Assembly (NCBI RefSeq): GCF_024220585.1
Contig: NZ_JAMXKF010000013.1
Span: 738-64,737 of the forward strand
Direction of reading: 5' to 3'
DNA from: Dyadobacter diqingensis
GTDB lineage: Bacteria; Bacteroidota; Bacteroidia; Cytophagales; Spirosomataceae
Length of the DNA: 64,000 nt
Shown: positions 50,690-61,880 of the stretch, piece by piece
Layout: every line of letters begins with the position of its first letter
How positions within the stretch are numbered: position 1 is the first letter of the stretch
The notes under the pieces: generated by a model
Told to the model about the DNA's origin: nothing
The model's input: the letters and a program-made list of their open reading frames with translations, nothing else
Database searches by the model: none
Position numbers and translations under genes: made by a program

Positions 50690-51976
50690 ATGACTATGAC
50701 ACTCGACCGTACGGAAGCACCAGCTTATAAGATCATTAATACCATTCATTTGCCGGAACCCACCTCTACTACTTTGGATAACGGGATTCCGCTACATGTA
50801 ATCAACATCGGCGAACAGCCTGTGGTTAGGTTTGAATGTATTTTTGAATCGGGTAACTGGCATGAAAAACATACAGGTGCGTCCTTTTTTGCTGTGAAGA
50901 TGCTTCCCGAAGGGACAACATCGTTAACTTCTTCGGAAATCAGTGAGGCGTTTGACAAGGTCGGTGCTTTTATCGATATGTCGCATTCGTCGGATCGTTC
51001 GGGAATTGTCGTGTATTGCCTATCGAGATTTTTGCCGGAAGTATTAACGCTGGTAAAAGACCTGCTGGAAGATCCTGCTTTTCCTGAAAAAGAGCTGGAC
51101 GAATTAAGGAATATCACCCTGCAAAACCTTAGGGTCAATAAAGAGAAAACGGCTTATCTGGCGACAACCGAATTTCGCAGACAGCTTTTTGGAAGTGATC
51201 ATCCCTATGGTCAAAGCCAGGAAGAAAAGAATATCCAGGAACTTCCTCTGGCTGAAATCCGCGCGCATTTTGAGCAGCACATAAAAAACGGTCAACGGAA
51301 AATTATTCTTGCAGGTCAGATCAGTGACACGGACGTCAGTCTTGTTAATGACTATTTTGGACAAGGAAATTACGGCCGGGAGCTTGATGAAATTACCCGT
51401 GTGGTTAACACAGACTATCTGGGTAAGGAAGTAATCGTAGAGAAAGCGGATAGCGTGCAGTCGACAATCCGGATCGGCAGAAGGTTATTTACGAGACAAC
51501 ATCCTGATTATTTCAAGATGCTGGTGACGAATGAGATTCTTGGAGGTTATTTTGGATCACGGCTCATGAAAAATATTCGTGAAGAGAAGGGGCTAACCTA
51601 TGGTATTTCTTCGCATATGGTTACGCTTGGCCGTGAAGGCTATTTCATGATCGGAACAGATGTGAAAAAGGAATTTACACAACAGACGATCGATGAGATC
51701 AAAAAGGAAATTCACCGTCTGCAAACCGAGCTTGTGGAAGATGATGAACTTCAGACGGTCAAGAATTTTATGGCCGGGGAATTTGCAGGTTCATTGAACA
51801 CGGCTTTTGAGGTTGCAGACCGCCAGAAAATATTATTACTGGATCAGTTGCCGGCGGACTTTTTTAGTCGTTATATCGATCAGATACATGCAACCACATC
51901 GGAGGATATCCGGTTAATGGCGGCAACTTACCTGAATCCTGAGGAAATGGTTGAAGTGGTAGTAGGAGGCAAATAA
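50690..51976 (+). CDS. M16-family (insulinase-like) protein without zinc ligands
   Basis: A 428-residue M16B-type protein. The position of the zinc motif HxxEH reads GASFFAVKMLPEGT, with Phe66, Val69 and Lys70 in place of His, Glu and His, so it cannot be a peptidase by the usual mechanism. The C-terminal substrate-contact motif is kept (GSRLMKNIREEKGLTYGISS). In two-subunit M16 systems the inactive partner has exactly this form. No active M16 gene is next to it. There is no signal peptide, so a cytoplasmic location is likely. It starts 6 bp after the porV terminator; an ATG at 50696 is an alternative start. Confidence 0.88.
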   Translation: MTMTLDRTEAPAYKIINTIHLPEPTSTTLDNGIPLHVINIGEQPVVRFECIFESGNWHEKHTGASFFAVKMLPEGTTSLTSSEISEAFDKVGAFIDMSHSSDRSGIVVYCLSRFLPEVLTLVKDLLEDPAFPEKELDELRNITLQNLRVNKEKTAYLATTEFRRQLFGSDHPYGQSQEEKNIQELPLAEIRAHFEQHIKNGQRKIILAGQISDTDVSLVNDYFGQGNYGRELDEITRVVNTDYLGKEVIVEKADSVQSTIRIGRRLFTRQHPDYFKMLVTNEILGGYFGSRLMKNIREEKGLTYGISSHMVTLGREGYFMIGTDVKKEFTQQTIDEIKKEIHRLQTELVEDDELQTVKNFMAGEFAGSLNTAFEVADRQKILLLDQLPADFFSRYIDQIHATTSEDIRLMAATYLNPEEMVEVVVGGK

Positions 51977-51979
51977 TTG

Positions 51980-53293
<1,314 letters not shown>

Positions 53294-53329
53294 ATATTTA
53301 AACAAAGACTCAGGATTGATTATGGATAT

Positions 53330-54247
53330 CTATAACGGTTTGGTCGCCGAAATGACGTACATCATGGCACCACCCGCCGAATGGTATTTGTTGGCATCAA
53401 TATTACGGAGCATCCGTTCGCCAAGATGCGCATATTTCCTTTTATATTTTTCAAAAAAATCAAGATTTTCCTGTCCCATCGCTCTGAAATAGTCATAATC
53501 TGAAAATTCTTCATTGCTCCAGGTATTACCGTTTTGCCACTGCCGCATTGTGGCAATCTGTTCGTCGGTGGTGTAGGGGGGGTACATCGCAATGGCCTTA
53601 TCTGAAAGCCTTACTTCAACCTGGTTAAACCCGGCCTGCACCAAAAAACCGGGTACAAGATCGCCCAGTGAATTATCCCCCAGTCCAAGCTTTTTCTTCC
53701 CTTTTTCGAAAAGCAGCGCGTATTTTACATGGTCGAGAACCTCGTCAATCGGATCATTCATTGAAACCGAACTTTGTGTAAGACTTTGAACCAGATTATT
53801 GGGTTCCACACAAAGAATTGTGCCTCCCGGTTTTAAAACCCGTTTCATTTCATCGATAACAACCTTGGGATGCTGGACGTGTATCAGTAATGTTTGGCAG
53901 GTTACGATATCAAATGATTCGTCGTCATAAGGCAACTTATGGGCATCGCCCTTTTTTAAGTCAAATTCAACACCTTTGGACTCAAAATACTGGTGTAATT
54001 CTCCCTCTCCCTTTGCCCACTTCCGGTCGTTATCTATTCCGCAAACCTTAGCCGGCGCACCAAGATAATCCACCAGTAGCCGGCTCCAGTGACACTGTCC
54101 ACAGCCAACATCCAGCAAACTAAAATGGGTATGCAGTTGCAGCCTTTTGGCCAGTAAATTCAGGAATCCTTCATTCCACCAAAAGTCACGGTATTCACCA
54201 AAAAAATCTTCCGAATGTCCTTTACGCTTTATATTTTTAGTTCTCAT
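53330..54247 (-). CDS. Class I SAM-dependent methyltransferase
   Basis: A 305-residue protein with the SAM-binding core: FSLLDVGCGQCHWSRLL (motif I), CGIDND, KKGDAHKLPYDDESFDIVTCQTLLIHVQHPKVVIDEMKRVLKPGGTILCVEPNN. The remaining 110 residues form a variable C-terminal part. It is the broad Methyltransf_11/25 type; the substrate cannot be inferred. It is followed in the same direction by the photolyase gene. Confidence 0.85.
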   Translation of the reverse strand: MRTKNIKRKGHSEDFFGEYRDFWWNEGFLNLLAKRLQLHTHFSLLDVGCGQCHWSRLLVDYLGAPAKVCGIDNDRKWAKGEGELHQYFESKGVEFDLKKGDAHKLPYDDESFDIVTCQTLLIHVQHPKVVIDEMKRVLKPGGTILCVEPNNLVQSLTQSSVSMNDPIDEVLDHVKYALLFEKGKKKLGLGDNSLGDLVPGFLVQAGFNQVEVRLSDKAIAMYPPYTTDEQIATMRQWQNGNTWSNEEFSDYDYFRAMGQENLDFFEKYKRKYAHLGERMLRNIDANKYHSAGGAMMYVISATKPL

Positions 54248-54397
54248 AGTATATTTACGGAACAGAGACCACGAAGTAGCAATCCGTATCCCGCTTTAAA
54301 ACAACAGGATTATTGAAAGGATAATTCGAATCCGTGTAGTATATCTTGTTTTTGCCTGACCATTAACTCTTTATAAACTTTATTTAATCAACTAAGT

Positions 54398-55255
54398 ATG
54401 AAATTACAGCTAAGTATTTTATTCACTTTTTTCAGTCTGATTGCTTTTGGACAAAAAGGCTCTGCAAAAGAAGAATGGAAACAACTTTTTAACGGAAAAA
54501 ATCTTGACGGTTGGGATATTAAAATCCGTGGTAATGATTTGAACGACAATTTTGGAAATACATTTCGTGTGGAAGACGGAAAGATGGTTGTCCGTTACGA
54601 CAAGTATGATGATTTCAAGCAAAAATACGGACATATTTTTTACAAAGAAGATTTCTCCTATTACCGCGTTGCCGTGGAATATCGTTTTGTAGGCGAGCAG
54701 GCTCCGAAGGGTGAGGGCTGGGCGTGGAGAAACAGTGGTATTATGGTGCAGGGGCAGCCAGCGGCGACGATGGGGAAAGATCAGGATTTTCCGATTTCCA
54801 TTGAAGTGCAGTTGCTTGGAGGTGATGGAAAAAAACGTACGACCTGCAACTTATGTACGCCTGGAACCAACGTGGAAATGAATGGTAAACTGGTTACGCA
54901 GCACTGTGTCAATTCTACTTCGAAAACTTTTGACGGCGATCAGTGGGTTCGCGCGGAAGTACTTGTTTTGGGTGATTCACTGATTCAGCATTTTGCGAAC
55001 GGCGAGAAAGTTCTGGAATACAATAAGCCTCAGATCGGTGGTGGAAATGTAAGCGGAAATGACGCAGCGTTGATGATCAATGGCAAATTGCTTGATCACG
55101 GATCTATTTCTTTACAGAGCGAAAGCCATCCGGTTGAATTCAGAAAGGTTGAAATTTTGAACCTGAAAGGCTGCACGGATCCAAAGGCAACAAATTATAA
55201 GTCGTATTATGTAAAATCGGACAACTCGGCTTGTACTTATAAGAAGAGCAAATAA
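54398..55255 (+). CDS. Secreted DUF1080 protein (3-keto-disaccharide hydrolase family)
   Basis: A 285-residue exported protein with signal peptide MKLQLSILFTFFSLIAFGQ. The concanavalin-like DUF1080 domain shows EWKQLFNGKNLDGWDIKI, FRVEDGKMVVRYDKYDDF, WAWRNSGIMVQGQP and SISLQSESHPVEFRKVEILNL. Family members hydrolyse 3-keto-glycosides. About 30 C-terminal residues (GCTDPKATNYKSYYVKSDNSACTYKKSK) follow the domain and hold two Cys. A thematic link with the ThuA/PVC-cytochrome set at 13944-21202 is possible, but the genes are 33 kb apart. Confidence 0.9.
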   Translation: MKLQLSILFTFFSLIAFGQKGSAKEEWKQLFNGKNLDGWDIKIRGNDLNDNFGNTFRVEDGKMVVRYDKYDDFKQKYGHIFYKEDFSYYRVAVEYRFVGEQAPKGEGWAWRNSGIMVQGQPAATMGKDQDFPISIEVQLLGGDGKKRTTCNLCTPGTNVEMNGKLVTQHCVNSTSKTFDGDQWVRAEVLVLGDSLIQHFANGEKVLEYNKPQIGGGNVSGNDAALMINGKLLDHGSISLQSESHPVEFRKVEILNLKGCTDPKATNYKSYYVKSDNSACTYKKSK

Positions 55256-55269
55256 CTTCCGATTTGTTG

Positions 55270-55309
55270 GAAACGAAGGAAGGCGCCTGAATGGGCGCCT
55301 TCCTTCGTT
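55270..55309. terminator. Bidirectional terminator between DUF1080 and murA genes
   Basis: AACGAAGGAAGGCGCC pairs perfectly with GGCGCCTTCCTTCGTT (16 bp). It lies between convergent genes; T-rich sequence is on the right side only in part. Confidence 0.8.
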
Positions 55310-55329
55310 ATGAATATGTTTTTATTGAA

Positions 55330-56637
55330 TTACAATCTTACAATTTCTGCTCCGATTGCATTCAGACGCGTATCGATATTCTGATATCCGCGGTCGATTT
55401 GTTCGATATTGTCGATGATACTCACACCTTTTGCAGACATAGCAGCGATAAGCAATGCAACACCTGCACGAATATCCGGTGAAGTCATGCGGATACCTCT
55501 CAGCTGCGTTTCGCGGTTATGGCCGATAACGGTAGCACGGTGCGGATCACAAAGAATAATCTGGGCACCCATTTCGATCAGTTTATCCACAAAGAACAAG
55601 CGGCTTTCAAACATCTTCTGATGAATAAGAACCGTTCCCTGTGCCTGCGTAGCCGTTACGAGCACAATGCTTAGCAAGTCAGGTGTGAAACCTGGCCACG
55701 GAGCATCCGCAACAGATAAGGTGGAGCCGTCAAGATAGTTTTCCATCCGGTATTTTTCCTGTGCAGGGATGAAAATATCGTCTCCACGGAATTCCATTTG
55801 AATACCCAGTTTCTGGAAAACCTCAGGAATGATTCCCAATTGCGGAATCTGACAGTTTTTGATCGTAATTTCCGACTGTGTCATCGCCGCCAAACCGATA
55901 AAGCTACCGATTTCAATCATATCAGGCAGCATGGTATGTTCAGTACCGGTTAACTCGCTAACACCTTCGATAATTAGTAAGTTGGAAGATATACCCGAGA
56001 TTTTGGCACCCATGCGGTTCAGCATTTTACAAAGCTGCTGCAAATAAGGTTCGCAGGCGGCATTGTAAAGTGTTGTCGTTCCTTCCGCCATAACGGCAGC
56101 CATCAAAATATTTGCAGTTCCTGTTACCGAAGCTTCATCCAAAAGCATGTAAGCGCCTTTCAGGTTCGCTGCGTCAACACGGTAAAATCCTCCGTCTTCT
56201 TCGTCATAGCTGAATGTAGCACCCAGTTTTTCAAAACCGATAAAGTGCGTATCCAGTCGTCTTCTTCCGATTTTATCACCACCCGGACGAGGAATTCTTC
56301 CTTTACGGAAACGCGCCAGCATCGGCCCAAGCAACATCACCGAGCCACGTAAGGCAGCCGCTTTTTGACGGAACGAATCAGATTCAAGATAATCCAGATT
56401 GATATCATTCGCTTCAAAACGAATGGATGATTCACTTAAACGGGTTCTGCGAACGCCCAGATCTCCCAAAAGATCGATAAGCTGGTTGACGTCGCGGATG
56501 TTTGGAATGTTATGTATAGTAACCGGTTCGCTTGTAAGAAGTACGGCACAAATAATTTGCAATGCTTCGTTTTTGGCACCCTGAGGTACTATTTCACCTT
56601 TCAGGCGTCTGTCTCCTGTTATTTTAAATGAAGCCAT
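55330..56637 (-). CDS. murA: UDP-N-acetylglucosamine 1-carboxyvinyltransferase with Asp in place of active-site Cys
   Basis: A 435-residue enolpyruvyl transferase for the first committed step of peptidoglycan synthesis. Family blocks are GAKNEALQIICAVLLTSEPV, VMLLGPMLARFRKGRIPRPGGDKIGRRRLDTH, NILMAAVMAEGTTTLYNAACEPYLQQLCKMLNRMGA and SRLFFVDKLIEMGAQI. The loop that carries Cys115 in E. coli (PGGCTIGARP) reads PGGDKIGRRR here, so Asp121 takes its place. The Cys-to-Asp form is known to be active and insensitive to fosfomycin in other bacteria. It follows the DUF4290 gene by 56 bp. Confidence 0.95.
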   Translation of the reverse strand: MASFKITGDRRLKGEIVPQGAKNEALQIICAVLLTSEPVTIHNIPNIRDVNQLIDLLGDLGVRRTRLSESSIRFEANDINLDYLESDSFRQKAAALRGSVMLLGPMLARFRKGRIPRPGGDKIGRRRLDTHFIGFEKLGATFSYDEEDGGFYRVDAANLKGAYMLLDEASVTGTANILMAAVMAEGTTTLYNAACEPYLQQLCKMLNRMGAKISGISSNLLIIEGVSELTGTEHTMLPDMIEIGSFIGLAAMTQSEITIKNCQIPQLGIIPEVFQKLGIQMEFRGDDIFIPAQEKYRMENYLDGSTLSVADAPWPGFTPDLLSIVLVTATQAQGTVLIHQKMFESRLFFVDKLIEMGAQIILCDPHRATVIGHNRETQLRGIRMTSPDIRAGVALLIAAMSAKGVSIIDNIEQIDRGYQNIDTRLNAIGAEIVRL

Positions 56638-56693
56638 ATGTAGTTGCAGGCGGTAGTATGGAAGTTAAACCGGTTGAGAAAAATAGCCGGATA

Positions 56694-57425
56694 TCAGATT
56701 CCAGGCTTTTTGCGATTATTATTGTTGTTATTACGATTGTTATTATTGTTGTTGTTATTCCTGCCTGCGAATTTATTATTAGGCCTGTTCCGGTTGTTAT
56801 TGTTGTTCTGATTGTTAGGTCCCTGACGATCCTGATTAGGCTGTGCCTTGAAACCTCCGGAATGATTTCCGCGGTTACGCTCCTGATTACTGTTACGATC
56901 TTTTGGCGCAGCATCAACCGGTCCGTTTTTACGGATATAATCGATTTCTTCTTTCAGTTGCCCCTTTGTCAAAAGTTCAAGCTGGCCGATCAGTACGTGA
57001 TCCTCAGGATTATCCTTGTTCCAGGTATTGAAAAACGAGCGCATCAGTCTGAAAACGTAAGACACAAAAGCCAGACGATCTTCTGAATTTTCAGTCTGCA
57101 CGGCTTTCTGAATCAAAAGGTCAATGTTCCGGCCATAGTGACGGTACATCAGGTTATGCTGATTATAGCCAACTTTAAGCGGTTTTTTACCAAGAGACTC
57201 CGGAGACGGAGGCGGATACGGGCTATCAACATCAAGTTTAAATCCGGACATGATGTAAAGATCATCCCAGAGTTTGTTTGTATAGTCCTGATTATCCCTC
57301 ATGTTCGGATGGATCTGACGCATGAGTTCAACCAATATGTGCGCGTAGAGATTGCGTTTTGCCTTATCCTCCATCTTTACGATGTGGTCGGCAAGTTTTT
57401 GTACGTTGCTACCGTATTCTTTCAA
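56694..57425 (-). CDS. DUF4290 protein with Asn-rich tail
   Basis: A 243-residue Bacteroidota-specific protein. The DUF4290 domain (about 1-170) has EYGSNVQKLADHIVKMEDKAKRN, LWDDLYIMSGFKLDVDSPYPPP and NRLMRSF-like segments (FVSYVFRLMRSFFNTWN). A low-complexity tail of Asn, Arg and Gln (about 185-243) follows, reminiscent of RNA-binding or phase-separating tails. The first in-frame start is a TTG at 57425, six codons after a stop; the next ATG is at residue 18 and would cut the domain, so TTG is likely used. Function unknown. It is in an operon with murA. Confidence 0.85.
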   Translation of the reverse strand: MKEYGSNVQKLADHIVKMEDKAKRNLYAHILVELMRQIHPNMRDNQDYTNKLWDDLYIMSGFKLDVDSPYPPPSPESLGKKPLKVGYNQHNLMYRHYGRNIDLLIQKAVQTENSEDRLAFVSYVFRLMRSFFNTWNKDNPEDHVLIGQLELLTKGQLKEEIDYIRKNGPVDAAPKDRNSNQERNRGNHSGGFKAQPNQDRQGPNNQNNNNNRNRPNNKFAGRNNNNNNNNRNNNNNNRKKPGI

Positions 57426-57686
57426 GAGCTTCGAAGATTTTTAGATGACAAAAATAAGAAGTTTTTATGGAAAGTAAAGGTCGGTGTAAATAGAAGTCGG
57501 GATTGAAAAATCGTAAATCATCAAATAAACACAGGAATTACGAAATATATCACGACTTAGCGCTTCAAATCCGAAATAACGACGCAGTATCTTACTCCTG
57601 TACTTAACGAACAACTGACCGGGATTCGTCAGTAAAACGTCACAAATTATACGTGTTATCATTTTAGATGAATTGTCAATAGACGA

Positions 57687-58889
57687 TCAAAAGCGGCATA
57701 TTTTTATGGTAAACGACTGTTTTAGAATCTCAATTTTAAAATCCCGATGCGGAAGAAGGTCAACCCAGGAGAATATAATCAGCACCGCCAAGAGGTATTT
57801 TAACAGACTCGTCATTTTTTCTGTACGTATTGATAAAAGAAGGCCATTTAAAATCAGGAAAGAAAATGGCGCAAGCAGGCGATAACCCGGTTCGTCAAAA
57901 GGACTGAAAATACGCACCGTGAAAAGGAAAAAAAGGTAAGTAATGCCGATGATTAGAAAATGAGAAGTAATGCTGGCTGGCTGTTTCGGGTATGTGCGGT
58001 GCCTGATAACCTGTTTTATTATGAAAATAAATAACAGGCCCTGAATTATCAAACCCGACAAAAATAGCATATCAATACTCAGGAAATTGGTATCCCTGAT
58101 CATCAATAGTTCGTTCAGTAACCCTTTAACAAAAACGATCAGGTTTTCAGTGAAGTTAATTGTTGTTCCAAAACGCTCTCCGCCAAACCATTCACCGCTC
58201 AGCTTCATGTTAATCCATAAATAACCTGCAAAGAAACCTGCCCAGCCGGAGGCAAGAGCTGCGAAGGTTAGCGCTCTTGATTTTTCTTTTTTCAAAAAAC
58301 AGATTAAGCCGTAAAGGAAAGTAAACGGGACGATGAAAATGCCTGCGTAGCGGGTAAAAATCAGCAATAATCCAAGGCTGAAAATTTTAAAAACTCTGCT
58401 TTTCGATAGATTTTCGCCCGTATATAACTGGCAGAAATGATAAGTCCAGCAAAATAGTGTGATGATAAATAAGGGCTCCGACCAGCTATGTGACCATAAT
58501 TTTAAAAATGATCCTGTCAATAATGTGGATGCGAGGAGTGTTGTTCGAATATTTCCAAACCACCGTTTCAGACAGATGATCCAGGTCGCCAATGAAATAA
58601 TGTTGACCAGTTTGGAAGCAATCAGAACGTTTGTTTGGGTAAGAAATGAAACCATAACAATCGCCAGCGGATAGGCGGGAGGAAAGGTGCTATTCCAGAT
58701 ATGTTGTTTGTTTTGGAAAACAGAATAACCATTGCCAGATAAAATATTATGTGCTGATTCAAGATAGTAGTGCGAATCGGTCGTGGTATAATGATTTGGG
58801 TTAATACATACCAGCATTACGACCAGGCTGCTATGGAGAAGCCAGATCAGTGCTGGAAAATAGCGGGAGATTTTGGCTGAATTACCCAT
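57687..58889 (-). CDS. Polytopic membrane glycosyltransferase-like protein (GT39/ArnT-like)
   Basis: A 400-residue membrane protein with about ten hydrophobic helices. The first extracytoplasmic loop has NHYTTTDSHYYLESAHNILSGNGYSVFQ and WNSTFPPAYPLAI, matching the Asp-containing loop of lipid-linked-sugar transferases of the GT-C fold. It should move a sugar from a polyprenyl phosphate donor to an acceptor on the outer face of the inner membrane; donor and acceptor are unknown. It starts one base after the stop codon of the upstream C25 peptidase gene and is probably translated together with it. Confidence 0.65.
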   Translation of the reverse strand: MGNSAKISRYFPALIWLLHSSLVVMLVCINPNHYTTTDSHYYLESAHNILSGNGYSVFQNKQHIWNSTFPPAYPLAIVMVSFLTQTNVLIASKLVNIISLATWIICLKRWFGNIRTTLLASTLLTGSFLKLWSHSWSEPLFIITLFCWTYHFCQLYTGENLSKSRVFKIFSLGLLLIFTRYAGIFIVPFTFLYGLICFLKKEKSRALTFAALASGWAGFFAGYLWINMKLSGEWFGGERFGTTINFTENLIVFVKGLLNELLMIRDTNFLSIDMLFLSGLIIQGLLFIFIIKQVIRHRTYPKQPASITSHFLIIGITYLFFLFTVRIFSPFDEPGYRLLAPFSFLILNGLLLSIRTEKMTSLLKYLLAVLIIFSWVDLLPHRDFKIEILKQSFTIKICRF

Positions 58890-58890
58890 G

Positions 58891-61845
58891 TTAATGTATC
58901 CAGATTATTTTTCCACGCAATCTGTTTTGAACATCCTGTGACGATGTTTTAAATTTTTTATCCGGTTCGATCCGATAAACGTAAAGTCCGGATGGTATCG
59001 TCACAGGTAGCCAGATGTGCTCATTTCTGCCCAAATGAGACCGGATTTTTTGCTGATACACCATTGTTCCCTGGTTATTAAAGACAGAAACGGTCCATTG
59101 GTCAGGGAGAATCAATCCGTCGATATTCAGGAAAAAACGAAATTGGTGATTTGATGGATTGGGAGAAACACCGGCATCGGTGATTTGTGCCGGTTCGGAA
59201 TCATTGCTTTCGGGTAAGATGAATTCTGTTTTTAAAGTGTTATTCTCTTTGTTTTCTTCCTTTGACAGTTGATCTGGATCGATATTGAAAAGCCATTGTT
59301 CTGTTCCTGGTTTCAAACCTGAATTTGGTAAAGTCATTACCAAGGTATCGCGGTAGGAAGTTGCCGGGCGGAGAAATGTATATTCATAAGTCCTGTTATC
59401 ATTAACCCGCCGGACGGAAATTTTATATTTTTCATCCCTGAATCTTCCCAGATTCCGGATGCCGATTTTGATGGTTACAGAATCACTTTGCGTGGTAAGG
59501 GCCTTCCCGGTTGGGTCGGAAAATTGTAAGAAATTCTGGTTCCAGGTATAATCCGGCAACCGCGCCGGGAAAATGCGAATGGCGGGATCACCAAGCAGGT
59601 TCATTTGCTGGGCAGTTATGCCATCCGACAGCGTAGGATATTTTGTCATATTTCTCCGAATGGCTTCCCGCTGAATAACGCCAAAGGGTTCACTTACAAA
59701 AAGACTGTCGGCAAGCACGTCATAAAATGCATCGGAATAATGTTTGAGTGAAGAGGTGATGCCATTGTGGGTATGCGCCAAAAAGAGAATAGCACCTTTA
59801 TCAGGAGCAAGAATCCAGTCGTTGCTGATGGCTGGTGTTGCATAATAAATATTGCCCATCGCGCAGCCATTGACGAGAATCGCCGGGTAAAATGGAGCAT
59901 TTTTATAATTCCGGTTTTTGCCGGAAGGTGTGCCAATGTCGATATCATTGGCTGTCAGGCCGGAATGCCCGTACAGCGTGATAAGCGCTATCCCTTGATT
60001 GACAATCGTGTCAATGGGAAATAACTCAACAAGCTCACCTGTTGTCTTTGATAGGGTGCTGACATGAGCACCCAATGATGATAACCTGATCTTTTTTTCA
60101 AAAGACTCCACATATTCACGGAAAACCTCTCGCTCTGCAATGCTATGACCGCCACTCAGGTGAAGTATGTTTTTTCGCCATTCGGCTACACTGGATTGTG
60201 CTTCAAAAACTTTTACTTTTTGTAAATAATCAAACACGTTTTGTGCGGTAGCGGCGTTAACGCGTCCGACAGGCACGAGCGGGATGTAAACGGAGGAGTC
60301 TTCCAGTCCCATCGAGAGCGCAACATCGGAACCGGGCCAGCCAGCATTTGGAATCATATCATTTTGCCGGGCTTTGGACTGGTGACGGGCGGTTTGTGGG
60401 TCAATGGATTTTCCGAGTAAAAGGACAAACTGCAAAGCTGCGTTTTTGTGCAAAAAGGCTATTGCATTTCGGATGCCTAACGGGCCGGGTTCGCCATAGT
60501 TGAACTGGTCGAAAATTTCTTCGCTGTTAAAAATCACTGGGTGAAAACGCCCGCCGGCTGTCGAAGCACGGTAATCAGCATAATCATGGACAGGATCCGA
60601 GCTACCATTAATGGCAGCTCGAACCAACGGATGGCTTATGATCAGATAATTGGTTTTTGGGTTAACCGGCTTGAACTGAACCAGGCGAAGAGCGGGAATC
60701 GGGAGGAAGTCTTTATTGGCAATAACCTGGCTTGCTCCGTTCAGTGGGAGTAGGGTGTCCCTGAGAGGGATTTTTTTCAGATTATATGAATCGGAGCAAT
60801 CATAAAACTGCCAGTTTTGTCCATTTTTAATGATTGCAGTTTGTGTGGACGGCGTTTTATCAAAGGAAAATATTTTTTGAGAGCCCGTTGCCGGCAATGA
60901 AATTTGCTGAGGATAACGCCATTGAGCATAGGAAACTGAAATTGACCCGGTATTGCTAATGGGGGTGACGGTTATGGTCAGTTTTCCATCGGTCGAAATA
61001 TCTTTTGGGCTTAATGGTATTTTGAACAAATCCGACTGATAATCCGATAACATCAGGGTATCAGGTTTTCTGCCGCTTGTTTTTGGATCACCGATAAAAA
61101 TAGTGACCCGGTGCTCTCCCGCGGAGCGTCCCACCAGTAATAATGTTACTTCGGCTTGTTCAAATTTTCGGGCATCCGGATTTTCGAGGTTAAGCCTTAA
61201 TGTTTCTGACTGATTATTGAACAACGCTTTCCCTGTCCATCCTTCTCCTGTATCATAGGTGGTGAGGGCTGTGCCATTGTCGTAATTGCTTCCCATCGGA
61301 TATAAATTACCGGCAGGATATTCGTCGGTTAGCAGCTGTAAAACTTTATGGAAATGATAGGATATGAAATCGTTCGAAGTTTTTGAATCAGAAATTTGTA
61401 TTCTTTTGCCAGCGTTCCCGTCTTTTTGATAGGTCAGAAAATAGGCAGCTGTATCAGAATAAAGGCTGTAATAAGGATGCGGCATAGCCTCAGGCGTTAC
61501 ATAAAGTAACGAATCCAGGGCGCCGTCATTTCTTTCTCCATAAAAGCAGATATCAATTTCCGGACCGGATTTTTCGTCTTTGCTATTTACTTCAATCGCT
61601 ACTTCTTTCCCTCTTCTAAATAATTGCAGTGAGCTAAATGCAGCCGGATCAATCGGAAATCCCGCTTTCCGAAGGTCGTTGGAAGTGATCTTGTAAAAAC
61701 CGGTATGGGCTACCGGAATTCGCAGATAGGTTTGGGCGGTATCAATCCATTCGTTGCCATACTTTTTTTGTGCAAAAGCACAGGTCGTCGACAGCAGGAG
61801 CAGCAGGACGATTTTACCGAAATAGTGTGTGGTACATTTATCCAT
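58891..61845 (-). CDS. C25 (gingipain-like) T9SS protein, PorU2-like
   Basis: A 984-residue exported protein (FGKIVLLLLLSTTCAFAQ). The N-terminal domain resembles PorU (YLRIPVAHTGFYKITSNDLRKAGF, VDPQTARHQ-type loops). The C25 dyad is His627 (ITLYGHSGLTAND) and Cys661 (AILVNGCAMGN). After a domain with repeats of Ig type (QFSDPTGKALTTQSDSVTIKIGIRNLGRF) the C-terminus (GVSPNPSNHQFRFFL ... PSGLYVYRIEP) is close to a T9SS type A sorting domain. It resembles the second putative sortase named PorU2 in Bacteroidota; whether it cuts cargo is not shown. It follows the dihydrofolate reductase gene by 35 bp. Confidence 0.85.
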   Translation of the reverse strand: MDKCTTHYFGKIVLLLLLSTTCAFAQKKYGNEWIDTAQTYLRIPVAHTGFYKITSNDLRKAGFPIDPAAFSSLQLFRRGKEVAIEVNSKDEKSGPEIDICFYGERNDGALDSLLYVTPEAMPHPYYSLYSDTAAYFLTYQKDGNAGKRIQISDSKTSNDFISYHFHKVLQLLTDEYPAGNLYPMGSNYDNGTALTTYDTGEGWTGKALFNNQSETLRLNLENPDARKFEQAEVTLLLVGRSAGEHRVTIFIGDPKTSGRKPDTLMLSDYQSDLFKIPLSPKDISTDGKLTITVTPISNTGSISVSYAQWRYPQQISLPATGSQKIFSFDKTPSTQTAIIKNGQNWQFYDCSDSYNLKKIPLRDTLLPLNGASQVIANKDFLPIPALRLVQFKPVNPKTNYLIISHPLVRAAINGSSDPVHDYADYRASTAGGRFHPVIFNSEEIFDQFNYGEPGPLGIRNAIAFLHKNAALQFVLLLGKSIDPQTARHQSKARQNDMIPNAGWPGSDVALSMGLEDSSVYIPLVPVGRVNAATAQNVFDYLQKVKVFEAQSSVAEWRKNILHLSGGHSIAEREVFREYVESFEKKIRLSSLGAHVSTLSKTTGELVELFPIDTIVNQGIALITLYGHSGLTANDIDIGTPSGKNRNYKNAPFYPAILVNGCAMGNIYYATPAISNDWILAPDKGAILFLAHTHNGITSSLKHYSDAFYDVLADSLFVSEPFGVIQREAIRRNMTKYPTLSDGITAQQMNLLGDPAIRIFPARLPDYTWNQNFLQFSDPTGKALTTQSDSVTIKIGIRNLGRFRDEKYKISVRRVNDNRTYEYTFLRPATSYRDTLVMTLPNSGLKPGTEQWLFNIDPDQLSKEENKENNTLKTEFILPESNDSEPAQITDAGVSPNPSNHQFRFFLNIDGLILPDQWTVSVFNNQGTMVYQQKIRSHLGRNEHIWLPVTIPSGLYVYRIEPDKKFKTSSQDVQNRLRGKIIWIH

Positions 61846-61880
61846 TTTTCCAACAGAAAAATCAGGAAGCGCACCACTGG

